DNA from: Panax quinquefolius
Taxonomy: Eukaryota > Streptophyta > Magnoliopsida > Apiales > Araliaceae
Length of the DNA stretch: 64,000 nucleotides
Direction: 5' to 3'
NCBI GenBank assembly: GCA_020205615.1
Contig: CM035173.1
Location: forward strand, 46,257,117 to 46,321,116
Shown here in pieces: positions 23,216-37,720 of this stretch. Position numbers and translations under genes: made by a program. Position 1 is the first letter of the stretch. Each line of letters begins with the position of its first letter. The notes beneath the pieces were generated by a model. That model saw only the letters and a list, made by a program, of their open reading frames with translations, searched no databases and was not told where the DNA came from.

Positions 23216-24209
23216 TGTATTTCTCGTTATCTCTTTTGATAGGCCTCTGTTAGCATCTGGGTAGCTTCGCCCCATTCTCGCTATATCTTTTGATAGGTCT
23301 CTGTTGTATGTTGGGTAGCTTTGCCCCATTTCCCTGTATTTTAGCTGTACAGAGATGTATTAGATGATGATATACTTAGGAATGTATGTACAGTTTTCCA
23401 TTCCCTATATCATATTGCCATCTATTGTATCATGCATGTTATTATGTTATGCATATGTATGTATGTCCAGAGATATTCAGCATTGACCCCTGGATGGTCT
23501 TATGACACGACCCGTACAGATGTCTTCTTCGACAGTTAGCCGTATCGATCATACCCCACCATTTGTGGTGGTAGCTGGTATGCGATCATGGTATGATAGT
23601 ATATCACCATCAGACATGGTGATCGTAGATGATTTGCTGCAGCATACTATGACCTTACTGATGTTTCAGGTTCCTCCAGGATTTGTAGAGGGCATGCTAG
23701 AGCACTGGGTACCGAACAGACAAGTATTCCGATTTGGGACCCGTGAGTAGACTCCTACTTTGGAGGAGTATGCACGATTGACGATGCTGCCTTTGGACAG
23801 ACCTTGCGTGCATATGGTGATGGGAGACATGAGTAGACAGTTCATGACTCTCACAGGATTGAGGCGCAGAGTGGTGCAGGATGAGATTACATCCGACCAT
23901 GTTATATCCCAACGTTTTCTGTTTGTGAGTTTGGCTCGAGGAACTGACTATGCACGGCATTAGGGATTTCACCACACGAGGAGGATCATTGGCGTTCGGC
24001 CGGAGTAGATGTGTACATGCCGCTTGTCTGCGATTGCCTGGATATACGTCATTATGTCGAGGTGGAGTACGGATCATTAGATATCGGCGTCGTTATGGTA
24101 GTTGAGAGCTCTCGGGGGGTCATACCATTATTAGATGATCATGGCCAGAGTTTCGAGACCTTGAGGTCCACTACACTTATTGCATTTTAGACTTATCCCA
24201 TAATGAGTA

Positions 24210-26089
24210 TGTTAGGTTTGTAATATTCAAAGAATGCAATCAAAATTGCAAAAAATAATACTAAAGCGTGTAAAATCGAGTTTAAATTTTTACAAACCAT
24301 ATACCCGGATCACCCTTTATGCACAATTATTAATTAAGCGAAAAGATAAAGAATAAAATCATACCCTTGAAGATCGAGCTTCCTCGGTACAAGTTCACCT
24401 CCAATCCTTTTTTCGCGTTCAACTTGAATCCACCGGGTTTGGTTCCTTCCTTTGATCGGCGTTAGCCACCCAAGTGTTTGGCCTCTAGGGTGATCCATGA
24501 GGAAGAAAAAATTCAAGAAGATGGTGGTTGGCTCAAACCCTAGTTTTCTATCTCTATAGAAAAGCGTACTCTCCCAACTATTGGAATTATTACGTATGTT
24601 GTAAAAGTCAACAACCCCTACACCCATAATAAGACTCCTCTTATTTATAGATGTGGGCAACCCACCTTAACAATTAAGGAATTGGGATTTATTTAATTAA
24701 TTAAATTCTTTTAATTAATTAAGCTCCCTAATCTTATTAGGGATAATTAATTAAACTCCTTTAACTAATTTTCCTTCCTAATCAATTAGGAATAAATGAG
24801 AGTACTTATATTAAATTAATTCCTAAACTCTTTTAGAAATTAAAATAATAATAATTGTAATAATAATTAATAAGACTCCTCTTATTAATTTATATTTAAT
24901 ATTTCTAAAATATTAAATAATAAATATTAAGCTATTTAATTTATTCTATCACCATAGATTAAATTAAATATACATACTTTATATTATTACGATTATGCCA
25001 TTAACTTCTTAAATAATTATTCTTCCTTTTATGGTGTGACCCTTTAGGTTCTCCATATTAAGCAGGTTGTGAATAAATCAATTAGAACAATTCTAATCTT
25101 ATTTAAATAAATAAATTAAACAATTAATTTATTTAAATAAATAATATTTATTCTCTGATAGGGATAAGCCTCCCTAGCGATCAGCGACTTTCCGGATAAT
25201 ATAGATTTCAACATTAATCATAAAAGAACCTTTGAGTAAATAGTTTAAAATCTGATTCAATCCTTCCACCATCTGATGTCCCGATTAAATATAAGGCATG
25301 GAATTCTTTGTCGAGTCTTATTTTATTTAATTATATGTATTTCGACTCTTAAATGCATGACTCAAATAATGCAAATTAGAAACTCCTTTCTAATTTCATT
25401 ACGCCTTAACCGAGGACTCTTTGGGTTGTCATTTATCGAATCACATAGGACATTTCTCTTCTTTTATTAGAAGTGGTAGATTCTTTATTGATCATACATT
25501 ATCTCCATATACTGACTTATTATACCCAAGCATACCCTTTGATATACCCTAAGGGTCTTAAGGAATAAGTCAAAGTATATAACTCATCATACACGAGATC
25601 TATGATGATCTCAAGTCAAGGATTACTTGTCTACTATCACTCTGAGAATTCCTATTTGACGGCAAGTAAAACTCCATTAGGTATTCCTTAGCGAGCCACG
25701 TTCGATTGAACTTATTCTCTAATAAGCACCTACATACTTGCTTTAGTGTCTCCACACAAATGATCATGAGATCAATCATCCTCATCGATGAGCAAGCAGC
25801 GTATGTACCAATCTATCCGGATTCACTAATCCCCAATTTAGTAATCAATGATTGGGAACTATTTTAGTTTTAAGCTTTCTAAGAATTTAGATCTCATTAG
25901 AATGATCATCATCATTATTCTAAAAGCATTGCTTAAAACTATGGGTTTATCACATATTATAAAACGACATCATGTAGATAATTAAAAGCCTTTAATAAAT
26001 TAATACTTTTTATTAATAAATGAATAAGATTGTTACAAAGTATATGCTTTATCATCAAACATGATTGGCTTGTGTGCATATTACTTTCA
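24210..26089 (-). repeat. Copia 3' LTR (1880 bp)
   Basis: Starts TGTTAGGTTTGTAATATTC and ends ATTACTTTCA. It is near-identical over most of its length to 31481-33335. No gene lies inside; the 108-codon minus frame at its left end (24334-24660) recurs in the other LTR but with differing ends, and I do not regard it as coding. Confidence 0.85.
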
Positions 26090-26100
26090 ATCTCCCACTT
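26090..26100 (-). other. Copia polypurine tract
   Basis: The minus strand reads AAGTGGGAGAT directly before the LTR, the typical Copia sequence. Confidence 0.85.
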
Positions 26101-26109
26101 GCACTAAAG

Positions 26110-27180
26110 CCGATCGCCATTGTATCTTATACTCTTCTTCTCTACAAGTGGCGATTATCCTGCTTTGTTGGATAAGCTTTAGTTAATGGATATGTAATGT
26201 TGTTCATGAGAGTCCACTATCTCTATAGTGATTTCCCATCTTTCGATGATTCTAATAATCAAATGAAAGTGCCACTGACACATGTTTAGATCGAAGATGA
26301 GACTTAGGAACTATTCTAGTTACGTAATGAACTTTTAATCCAAACAATCAACTTGCGACTTCATTTATAGCTATATACTTTGTCTTTATCACTAAACCAA
26401 AGCAACTCTTTCTTTGTTTGGAACCTTTCAATTCTTGCACCTTTATTCGAGATAACGCTTTACCTTAAAGTGGATTTTTACGTCATCTTAGTGCATGCGA
26501 AAAACTTGAGTGCATTAAGCCCTCTAGTTTTAATTTAGACCCACCATGAATATGATCACATCCTTAGTCTTGGGTTAAGCACTTTAAGATGTTTTCAACG
26601 ACTCGTAGTGAACTTCTCCATAATATGGTGATCGACATCGGGTCTCGTACATTTCATTGCATACATGATTGTCACTCATACCTCTCTTTTTAGAGAGTCT
26701 GTGGGGACTATTAAGAGATACACTCCATAGCTCATCGACATGAGACATCTCTTGGAGTTTGCCATGCTAAGCGACTTTAGCATCAAATGAATATCGTTCC
26801 TTGGGTTAAGTCGAGCATCCTCTTAAATCTATCTATATAGATTTATATCCCCAATTAAGATACTCTTCCAAATCATTCATGGAGGAATGTTTGAACAACT
26901 TTATCTTTCTTGATTGTAGCATTGGTATGTCATTCCTTATCAGTAGTATATCAACATATAATACTTAGGAATGTCGACGCTGCTCCCACTTGACCCTTTT
27001 GTACACACTAGGTTCATTCTTATTTTTTGATAAAATCAAACTCTTTTGATTGCCTCATCAAAACGAATGTTCCATATTTGAGAAACTTGTTTCAATCCAT
27101 TTCTACGAGTGTCTACAACACTTACCTCATCGTATGTAACTGGATCATCATCTTCATGATGTGTGCCTCATCATCATCAT
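26110..27180 (-). pseudogene. Copia reverse transcriptase / RNase H relic
   Basis: The minus strand holds the RT C-terminal half: NGLKQVSQIWNIRFDEAIK, then LYVDILLIRNDIPMLQS (the catalytic Y-V-D-D lacks one D, at about 26941-26958). An RNase H tail follows to about 26110, just before the purine tract. Frames change many times and stops are frequent. The stretch before NGLKQ is the acidic integrase-RT linker (YGFIMDDDDEAH), so roughly the first 200 residues of RT have been deleted near 27110. Nonfunctional. Confidence 0.75.
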
Positions 27181-27239
27181 CCATGATGAATCCATACCTC
27201 TAGGTATCTTGATACTATTCAGATTCTGATTCGGTTGTG

Positions 27240-28000
27240 GTATAATGGAATACATATCTAGGTTCCTCTTATTTGACTTATAGTGTTTTGTGGTTCTTGA
27301 ACTCTTCAAGATCTATTATCCTCCCACTAGCCCTTCAATGATAAACACCTTTATCTTAGAAAGCGGCGTGTTTAATAACAAACACCTTTTTGCTAAGTAG
27401 GATTATAGAACATATACCTAAACTTACTTTAGGATGTCCCACAAATTGTACTTGTCAAATCTTGTCCCAAGCTTATCCTTTTGAAACTTTTCACATAAGT
27501 TGGACAACCCCTTATCTTAACATACTTAAGATTAGGAATCCTCCACATCCATAACTTTTATGGAGTCTTGAAATTTGGATTTTGAGGTTACCATTTTCGT
27601 AGATATCGCCATTTCTAGGACATTATCCTGAGGAAGGATCTTTGGAATGTCGGTAAAATCATTATGGACGCCGCACCATGTCCAACAAGTACGATTTTTC
27701 ATTCGGATACATCAATCAATTATTGCGTATCGGGATGTGTCCATTATGAGAAAACCATTTGAGATGATCTAGAAACTTATTGCACAAGTATTTATTCCTT
27801 GATCTAATCAAAGAATCTTAATACTTTGCCAATTTGTTTCACTTACGAATTCTTTGAACCTTTGAATAATTCACACTTGTATTTAACAAATACACACATT
27901 CGACTCTTTGAATGATCATCTCCTTTTCTTATACTAATTTGTTCAATATGCAAAATTATTTTCACGTAAGTCAGTATACAAAATTTATTAAGTAATATTC
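27240..28000 (-). pseudogene. Copia integrase relic
   Basis: Minus-strand fragments match the core and C-terminal part of Copia integrase in shifting frames: CVFVKYKCELFKGSK, then VSRSSQ-type remnants equivalent to the post-catalytic region, then VKIRGCPTYVKSFKR (the W-G-C-x-A-Y-V-K block) followed by an F-Y-N-P motif near 27400. No frame is continuous and the zinc-binding N-terminus is not recognisable. Confidence 0.6.
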
Positions 28001-28867
28001 GATTTCTATACAAAACATTATTATTATAAATAGAACAACAATTGTTCTTAATTATAATACCAAAGATTTCATTGTCCAACAATAAAATGGAAATAATATT
28101 TTTAAGAAGCTGGAATCTGATAACAACTTATTGACTTAATAGATTTGCCGTAGGCATTGCTAAACTATAAGTTTCTATGGCTAATATGGCAACCTTTGCT
28201 TCATTTTCCACACATAGGATTACTTATATTTGTTTAGCTTTTACTTACCTTGGTCCTTCATAAATCTATATTTATGATAACCAAAGTCGGTATCAATACC
28301 CAAGTAGAACCTTGACTTAAAGAAAAATTTATTTCAATCATGAACAAAATTGTGTATTATAGCAGAAACTTCACTAAGCTTCTTTGGTTAGCCTCTGCTG
28401 CAAGATGCTTCTCATGATTTCTTTCCGGTGTCGGGCTTATTGCGGTGGAAGCAAACTCCTTTGCTATCCGTATCAGTTTTGTTCTTATTATCCTTTGTTT
28501 ATGCCTTTCTATTTACCTTCTTTGAATCGTTCTTCTTTTGAGGAAGATCCTTTGGCCCCTACCCGGTAAGACTTGGTCTTTCTTGGTTGGAAAGTGACTC
28601 TCATCATTTTTCAACATGTTAAGCAAATCGTGAAGGCGATATCTAGCTTGTTTATATGAAAAATTCACAACAATTGTGAAATGAGTCCAGGGAGTGAGTG
28701 CGAGATCAAATCTTGGCTCAACTCTCCATCCATGACAAAACTTCGTTGTCTAATTGATCAATCAAATTGATTATGTTAAGGACTTTTATATGCATCTTTA
28801 TAGTGTCATTGGTTATTCTAGATCGGAAGAGCTCCTTAGATATCGATATCTATCGGTCCTACTTTTC

Positions 28868-29101
28868 TCACCATCGACTACTTGATGTGCGGGAATATAG
28901 TAGGAGCATCCATAGTTTCATCTTTGTTTGAAGCTCGTTACTCATGGATCTGAGCATGATGCGTTGAGCCAAGCTGTGCATCATCTTGCCACTTTCTAAA
29001 AGTAGCAATCTCTTCCTCGGAGGCATTATGCGCAACCATTTGCGAGGGATAGGCGTATTAAGGACATAAGATAGCTTTTCGACTATGAGAACTATTCTCA
29101 A
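28868..29101 (-). pseudogene. Copia gag fragment
   Basis: A 77-codon open stretch begins with EKLSYVLNTPIP, typical of Copia gag N-termini. A frame change then gives a FRKWQDDAQ-like block in the alternative frame, a standard gag motif. The nucleocapsid zinc knuckle was not found downstream (28100-28860). The interval between gag and integrase is too decayed to annotate. Confidence 0.6.
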
Positions 29102-29380
29102 ATTCCTTAACCAATCAGTTTAATTGATTGCGGTTAATTTAGCATCTAATATGCCCATGATGATAGTAATTTTAGACATTGTAAAATTACGTAAATGAAT
29201 TTGTAATTAACAACATTTTAACATACATTCTTTTATTAATTACCAAAATAAATTAGGTCTTGTTTTAAATTGGTATCTCCCACTATTTTCTTCAAACTAT
29301 ATTACCCTCACTTATATAGTTGGCAAAATCTAATTAAAGATTTGCTAGTGAGAATAAGGATCCCATTTCAAATGTATATA

Positions 29381-29679
29381 GCCTTGTGGTGACACAACAA
29401 ACTATATATAAATAAATAGGTAAACAACTTTTGTCAATTACATCAACTATCTGACTCCTTTTCTTTTTGCCTCTTAGATTATTTTGATCAGTGGTGGCAC
29501 ATCCAGAATCAAAATTATCAAGTTAAGTCCAGACCTAGCACTCCATATATTCAAAAAAGAAAAATATCATCCTTGTGGTGACACAACAAAACAATATTGT
29601 TCAATTTTCTTTATAAGCATCAAATGTGATAAATTAACATCTTAAATACTTAATACTTGCCTTGTGGTGACACAACAAA
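29381..29679. repeat. Three perfect 20-bp repeats CCTTGTGGTGACACAACAAA
   Basis: Exact copies occur at 29571-29590 and 29660-29679, and a third at 29382-29401, in the untranslated leader between the Copia right LTR and gag. On the coding strand the word is TTTGTTGTGTCACCACAAGG. Confidence 0.85.
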
Positions 29680-31467
<1,788 letters not shown>

Positions 31468-31478
31468 GGCTCGATGCC
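31468..31478 (-). other. Copia primer-binding site (degraded)
   Basis: GGCTCGATGCC on the plus strand. The initiator-Met site would be GGCTCTGATACC, so one base is missing and one changed. Confidence 0.65.
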
Positions 31479-31480
31479 TT

Positions 31481-33335
31481 TATTAGGGTTTGTAATATTC
31501 AAACCTTGATCAAATTGCAAAAATAATGCGAAGCGTGTAAAAATCGAGTTTAAAATTTTTTACAAACCATATACGGATCACCCTTTATGCACAATTATTA
31601 ATTAAGCGAAAAGATAAAGAATAAGAATCATACCCTTGAAGATCGAGCTTCCTCGAGTGCAAGTTCACCTCAATCCTTTTCGCGTTGACTTGAATCCACC
31701 GGGTTTGGTTCCTTCCTTTGATCGGCGTTAGCCACCCAAGTGTTTGGCCTCACAGGGGTGATCCACGAGGAAAAAGAATTTTCAAGAAGAGGGTGGTTTG
31801 GCTCAAACCCTAGTTTTTTATCTCTACATAGAAAGGCGCTCTCCCAACTATTGGAATTATTACGTATGTTGTAAAAGTCAACAACCCCTTCACCCATAAT
31901 AAGACTCCTCTTATTTATAGATGTAGGCAACCCACCTTAACAATTAAGGAATTGGGATTTATTTAATTAATTAAATTCTTTTAATTAATTAAGCTCCCTA
32001 ATCTTATTAGGGATAATTAATTAAACTCCTTTAACTAATTTTCCTTCCTAATCAATTAGGAATAAATGAGAGTACTTATATTAAATTAATTCCTAAACTC
32101 TTTTAGAAATTAAAATAATAATAATTGTAATAATATTAATAAGACTCCTCTTATTAATTTATATTTAATATTTCTAAAATATTAAATAATAAATATTAAG
32201 CTATTTAATTTATTTTATCACCATAGATTAAATTAAATATACATAACTTTATATTATTACGATTATGCCATTAACTTCTTAAATAATTATTCTTCCTTTT
32301 ATGGTGTGACCCTTTAGGTTCTCCGTATTAAAATAGGTTGTGAATAAATCAATTAGAACAATTCTAATCTTATTTAAATAAATAAATTAAACAATTAATT
32401 TATTTAAATAAATAATATTTATTCTACAATAGGGATAAGCCTCCCTAGCGATCAGCGACTTTCCGGATAATATAGATTTCAACATTAATCATAAAAGAAC
32501 CTTTGAGTAAATAGTTACAAATGCAATTCAATCCTTCCACCATCTGATGTCCCGATTAAATATAAGACATGGAATTCTTTGTCAAGTCTTATTTTATTTA
32601 ATTATATGTATTTCGATTCTTAAATGCCTGACTCCAAATAATGCAAATTAGAAACTCCTTTCTAATTTCATTACTACCTTAACCAAGGACTCTTTGGGTT
32701 GTCATTTATCGAATCACATAGGACATTTCTCTTCTTTTATTAGAAGTGGTAGATTCTTTATTGATCATACATTATCTCTCATGTACAACTTATTATACCC
32801 AAGCATACCCTTTGATATACCCTAAGGGTCTTAAGGAATAAGTCAAAGTATAACTCATCATACACAAGATCTTATGATGATCTCAAGTCAAGGATTACTT
32901 GTCTTACTATCACTCTGAGAATTCCTATTGACGGCAAGTAAAACTCCATTAGGTATTCCTTAGCGAGCCGCGTTCGGTGAACTTATTCTCTAATAAGCAC
33001 CTACATACTTGCTTTAGTGTCTCCACACAAATGATCATGAGATCAATCATCCTCATCGATGAGCAAGCAGCGTATGTACCCGATCTATCCAGGATTAGTT
33101 AATCCCCGATTTAGTAATCGATGATTGGGAACTATTTTAGTTTTAAGCTTCATGGAATTTAGATCTCATTAGAATGATCATCATCATTATTTTAAAAGCA
33201 TTGCTTAAAACTATGGGTTTATCACATATTATCCGACATCGTGTAGATAATTAAAGAGATTTAATTTAATACTTTTTATTAATAAATGAATAAGATTATT
33301 CAAAGTATATGCTTTATCATCAAACTGATTACTTT
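31481..33335 (-). repeat. Copia 5' LTR
   Basis: Begins TATTAGGGTTTGTAATATTC (first G mutated). It matches 24210-26089 to near the end, then reads CATCAAACTGATTACTTTG, lacking about 16 bp present in the other LTR. The end position is approximate. Confidence 0.8.
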
Positions 33336-34027
33336 GTTATACTTCGGCATGGATTATCTCCCTCTGGCTAGATTGAGGGCATGATCACTTACCACCCATT
33401 TGGCCGTGATGTGTCGGTTTGACCGGATTTAGGATTTTATCCGTATGAGGAGGTGATGAGTCAACGCCAGTTTCTGTCACGTCCGTTTGTCGTGAGGACA
33501 GATCCGGGTTGTATACTGTTGGGATCGTGGTATTTGAGTTTTTTACATCGATCATTCGGGTTGTTCTGCGAGTATTTCGCATGGATGGAGAGCAGAGATC
33601 TGCATCATCATGTTGCGGCGATATCCGCAGTCTCGAGGATTGATTACGACGATGAGGAGCTATATAGGAGTTTGTTATTCCCACCGATGATTTGATTCTT
33701 TGGGCTTCCGGCATTTGTGATGGATTCTCCCACCCCGAAGTGCCTTTGTTACTCGGTATTGACACAACATTTGGAGCAGAGCTTACATCGATGACCTATG
33801 ATAGAGATCGGGCTAGAAGCGCGATGTTGTGACTCTTGATGAGAGAGACACCGCTTTCTGTTGGAGAGGATGAGGCTAGATCGGCCGGGGATGCATTGAT
33901 TGAGAGCGGGATGCCGCCTTATCTGCTAGGGATGTGGCCATTGCGGGAAGCACTTCCATTAGATCGGATGGTATCGGTCTGGCCGCGCATGAGTGCTTAC
34001 ATTGATGAGCATTATGCCACCATGTAG

Positions 34028-35430
34028 TTAGCCTCGATCTCGCTAGCTCGTGTAGATACCCTTGGGCGGGGAGCTTGCGGTGCTTCCTCCGTCTTGAGAG
34101 AGGATGCTATGTTAGATCGATAGTCGCATATACACAGATCTGTAGATAGCTTTGTATTTTCTGCTGAGACTAAGCTTAGCCATTTTTTTCGTATGTACAA
34201 CACGGATGTATATATCAAGCAGTATTATGTATGGCGGGGAAATATATTTTGATTCACTTCCCTTTTAGTTATGCCTTGATACTTGCTTGATATTTGCCTG
34301 TTTCTCGGGGCCTTGTGATCTTGATGCATTACGAACTTATCCTTGATAGATGGACATTGAGGCGTCATGAGGTCTCTCGAAGCGGATCATTGATTTCTAT
34401 GAATCCTACCATCTTTGGTGTCTTGGGATTTGGTATCTGTATGGAAAAGTGGAGAGGAGGTGGTTTCTTCCTCTCTGAGATTGACCGCACCCTGAGATGG
34501 TCACCGGTACTTCTATTTGTGAGAAGCCTAGTTAATTCCATCTCTTATGGATTGGCATTGCTCTTTGAGAGCACGATCGCGACTTAGATGGTCACAGAAT
34601 CTTCTATTTGTGAGAAGAAGTTGGGTAATTCCATCCCTTTGATCGAAAGCCAGATGAAATGGGGCAAATTGAAGGTTGATCCGATGCTTAGTGTGACAAG
34701 TAAGTATTTTTGTTACGGTAGGGGTTAATTTGCACCATGAATGGTGCGCCTCGTACTCTATTGAAGAGGAGATCAAGTCTGCGTAGTTCGAACCTAGTGT
34801 AGGAAGTTCAGCGGATTTGAATGTGAATGTGAAAGAAGGGTGTAGAAGTATTTTTGTTTTTTTGTTGTTTTTGTGAGAAAAGGTAGAAATGTTTTTTTGT
34901 TTTTTTTTTATTGCGATGGGCCATATAGCATATGGTTTGCTACGTACCCGGGTATCGAGGAGATCGGTCGGCGTAGTTTCGCCCCTCAAGGCGAATCGCA
35001 TTTGAAGAAAAAATGTGAATCCCATGTGCGAGGCTATCTTGGGGGGAAGAAAGTTTAATCCCATAATGGGGATAAAGCTGCAAGTGTGAAAAAGTTTGAT
35101 CCGTCTTCGGGACAAGCTGCAAGTAGAAAAGTTTAATCCGTCTTGAGGATAAAGCTGCGGTGTGAAAGGTTCAATCTCGTCTTGAGGATAAGTGAAATTG
35201 TGAAAGGTTCAAATCCGTCTTGAGGATACTGAAAAAAATTGTATGGAAGGTTTGGAATGAAGTAAAACCGAGTTCTTTGGCTTGAAGTGTATGTTTCCGA
35301 GAGGAGAAGAGCATGTAAAAAGGGTGAAAGGGTTCAAAAGCCGGAATGGTTGGTGATTTGATGATCAAAACCGGGATGTTTGTTTGATGGTAACCGGACA
35401 TAATACCAGTTTCACGGTGTGTCAGGAGTT
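34028..35430. other. Tat region between antisense gene 2 and integrase
   Basis: No recognisable gene. It includes a direct repeat (34495-34560 and 34587-34642, sharing CTTCTATTTGTGAGAAG), a 195-codon open minus frame (34528-35115) of unknown meaning, and a tandem block. Confidence 0.5.
35053..35230. repeat. Tandem repeats of about 38-41 bp, five copies
   Basis: The units read GTTTAATCCGTCTTGAGGAT followed by AAAGCTGCAAGTGTGAAA. Starts are near 35053, 35094, 35131, 35169 and 35207. Confidence 0.75.
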
Positions 35431-36450
35431 GATAAGTTGTGGAAATTCATCGCCATCCATTTCCTACAATCTGAGAGCACCTCTGTTAATACTTCCTTGA
35501 CAATAAATGGGCCTTCCGAGTTAGGGCGAATTTTCCCTTAGATTGATCTTGGTTGTCGATGATCTTCTTCAAAACCAAGTCATATTTGTTTGAATTATCC
35601 GTAGTCGGACTTTTTTACATTGTAGGATAAATGCGATCCTTTGTTGATATCTTGACCATGGAAGATAGCCGCGGTTCGCCTTTCGTCTATCTATCGAGAC
35701 AATTGGTGATACTGTCTTGTACCCATAGGTCCTCATCCATTTGAGCATCCATCAATACTACGAGGATTCCATTTCCACTTCTATGGGGAACCTTTGCTTC
35801 CATCCCATAGACTAATAGTAGGGGTTGCCCGGTGGAAGTTCGCATGGAAGTTACGTAGGCTAATAAAAGTCGGATCTGAGAGGTCAGGCCATCCTTTGTG
35901 GTTGGCGGACATTTTCTGCATGATCTTTTTGATGTTTTTATTAGCCGTTTCGATAGCACCATTCATCTTTGGTCGGTAGATGACGGAGTTGAGGTGTTTG
36001 ATGTGGATTTTTTTGCATAAATCCTCCATCATTTTGTTGTTGAGGTTCTTAGCATTTACCGACACAATGACCTCTGGTTGTCCATATCGACAGATGACAT
36101 TGTTTCTGATGAAAGCAATGATAACTTCTTTAGTAACCTTGGGGAAGGAAGCTGCTTCTACCCATTTGGTGAAGTAGTCGATCATGGTGAATATGAATCG
36201 ATGTCCATTCTTTGGCTTTGGGCTCGATGGGCCGATTCACGTCCATTCCCACATTGAGAAGGGCCGTGGCGAACTCATATTGTGGAGTTCCCTTGGAGGC
36301 GTGGATAGCATTCCCATGAATCTGGCATTGATAGCATCTCTTGGCGTGATCATCACGGTCGACTTTGAGTGTGAGCCGATAATGTCCTGATTACGAGAAT
36401 TTTCTTGACAAGTAGGGGTCCGCTCATATGAGGGCCGCATACTCCACCAT
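35430..36450 (-). pseudogene. Tat integrase
   Basis: Integrase joins cDNA to host DNA. In order on the minus strand: an end of the zinc region and a catalytic-core entry (36237-36440: RELHNMSSPRPFSMW), the core (35781-36185: MIDYFTKWVEAASFPKV, ICRYGQPEVIV, GAIETANKNIKKIM) and a C-terminal stretch (DLVLKKIIDNQDQSKGKFAL) down to about 35430. The second catalytic Asp is replaced: VSVNAKN where T-D-N is expected. The Glu in GAIE is kept. Several frameshifts separate the blocks, so it is inactive. Confidence 0.8.
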
Positions 36451-36699
36451 GGATCTCATTCATGAGTCTTTGAGCTTGGTCTTTGTCCGGACATACGAGG
36501 AGACCTAATCTGCATCTCTTTTGTAGAGTGCATCTCGCTCAGGTAGAATTTCATAGCAAGTCGATGAATCGCCTCTTCTCGATTAGGCTCGCCTCGGCGG
36601 GTGTAGATCCATCTCGTGAGATACTCCTTGATGTGTTGGTACCAAGGGTTGTGGATGGGAGGTAGCTCATCCGATACTTCTCAATGTAATTCCCATAGA

Positions 36700-37165
36700 T
36701 GGGGCTTTTTTGCGGAAGCAAGCGTGATGCTTGGCATGTTTTCCTTGTCGGTATGTAAACCGAGGAGGCCAGCGTTGCTAATGCGTCATGCAAAATCATT
36801 CTATTACGAGGAATGTGTAGAAAGGAGATTTCCTCGAACTCCAAAGCCATCTGTAAAACTTGCCGATGGTAAGGCAGCAAATGTAATTCTTTGGTTTGAT
36901 AGATTCCTGTGGATTGCTTGATTACCAATTTGGAATCCCCAAAGGCGAGTTAACGCTTTGATGCCCATTGAGCAGGCAAGTTTTAGCCCCATGATGATAT
37001 GACCTTCATACTCATTTGTGTTGTTGGTCTTTGACAAAGCGCAATTTGATGACGACGGGATCTGCTCCCGTCTCACGGATATTAGGATTGCTCGGCTCGG
37101 AGCCTTACAATTTATGCTCCATCAAAATACATTTTCCACTCACGGCATGTATCGTACTGATGTTG
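36700..37165 (-). pseudogene. Archaeal-type second RNase H of the Tat element
   Basis: The minus strand reads WKMYFDGA, then TNNTNEYEG, then GDSKLVIKQSTGIYQTKE and HDALATLAS, the D-E-D-D layout of the extra (archaeal-type) RNase H that marks Tat-lineage elements. The Ala-Asp of the last motif has become His-Asp. Two frames are needed to read it through. It would degrade RNA in RNA:DNA hybrids. Confidence 0.75.
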
Positions 37166-37720
37166 TAATTGAACTGTCATTACCCCTTCATCGGGAAAGT
37201 ACGTTTCTAAGGGTTTGTAATCCCCTGCAGGTGCGGCGGCCAGTTGATCCACAATTCCTTGACCTTTGACAGACTTTTGCGTCACGTAAACGATGTCAAA
37301 TTGTTGTAGGATCAATTGCCATACAGACGATCGACAATTCAGTATGGGTTTACTGAACACATACTTGAGAGGATCCACGCGGGATATGAGATGGGTTGTG
37401 TGACCATGGAGGTAATGTTGTAACCTCATGGAAGCCCATGCTAAAGCACAACAAGTCTTCTCGATCAGAGTGTACTTGTGTTCGCGATTTGAATCTTTTC
37501 TTTGAGGTAATAGATAGCTCGTTCTTGGCCTCTATTGTCTTTTTTGCCCTGACATGCGACCCATAGCATTGTCATTTATGGGCGGTACATGAGCAGAGGA
37601 ACATCATCCACAGGAGGTACCAAAATAGGGGCGTTAATCAATTGCTCTTTGATTGTGAGGAAGGCTTTCGACACTCATCGTTCCATTTCATGGATGAGTT
37701 CTTCCTTAACAATTTGAAGA
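37166..37720 (-). pseudogene. Tat retroviral-type RNase H and connection
   Basis: Minus-strand blocks: ACQGKKDNRGQERAIYYLKE, then LISRVDPLKYVFSKPILN, then QLILQQFDIVYVTQKSVKG and IVDQLAAAPAGD. These are standard Gypsy/Tat text downstream of RT. Frames shift at least twice and a stop lies before SRR. Confidence 0.7.

Noticed and set aside
24334..24660. Minus frame recurring in both Copia LTRs (24334-24660, 31670-31930)
   Set aside because: Repetition comes from LTR duplication; ends differ between copies and there is no known LTR-encoded protein here.
28384..28569. Plus-strand frame within the Copia interior
   Set aside because: The element's relics are on the minus strand; this frame has no family pattern.
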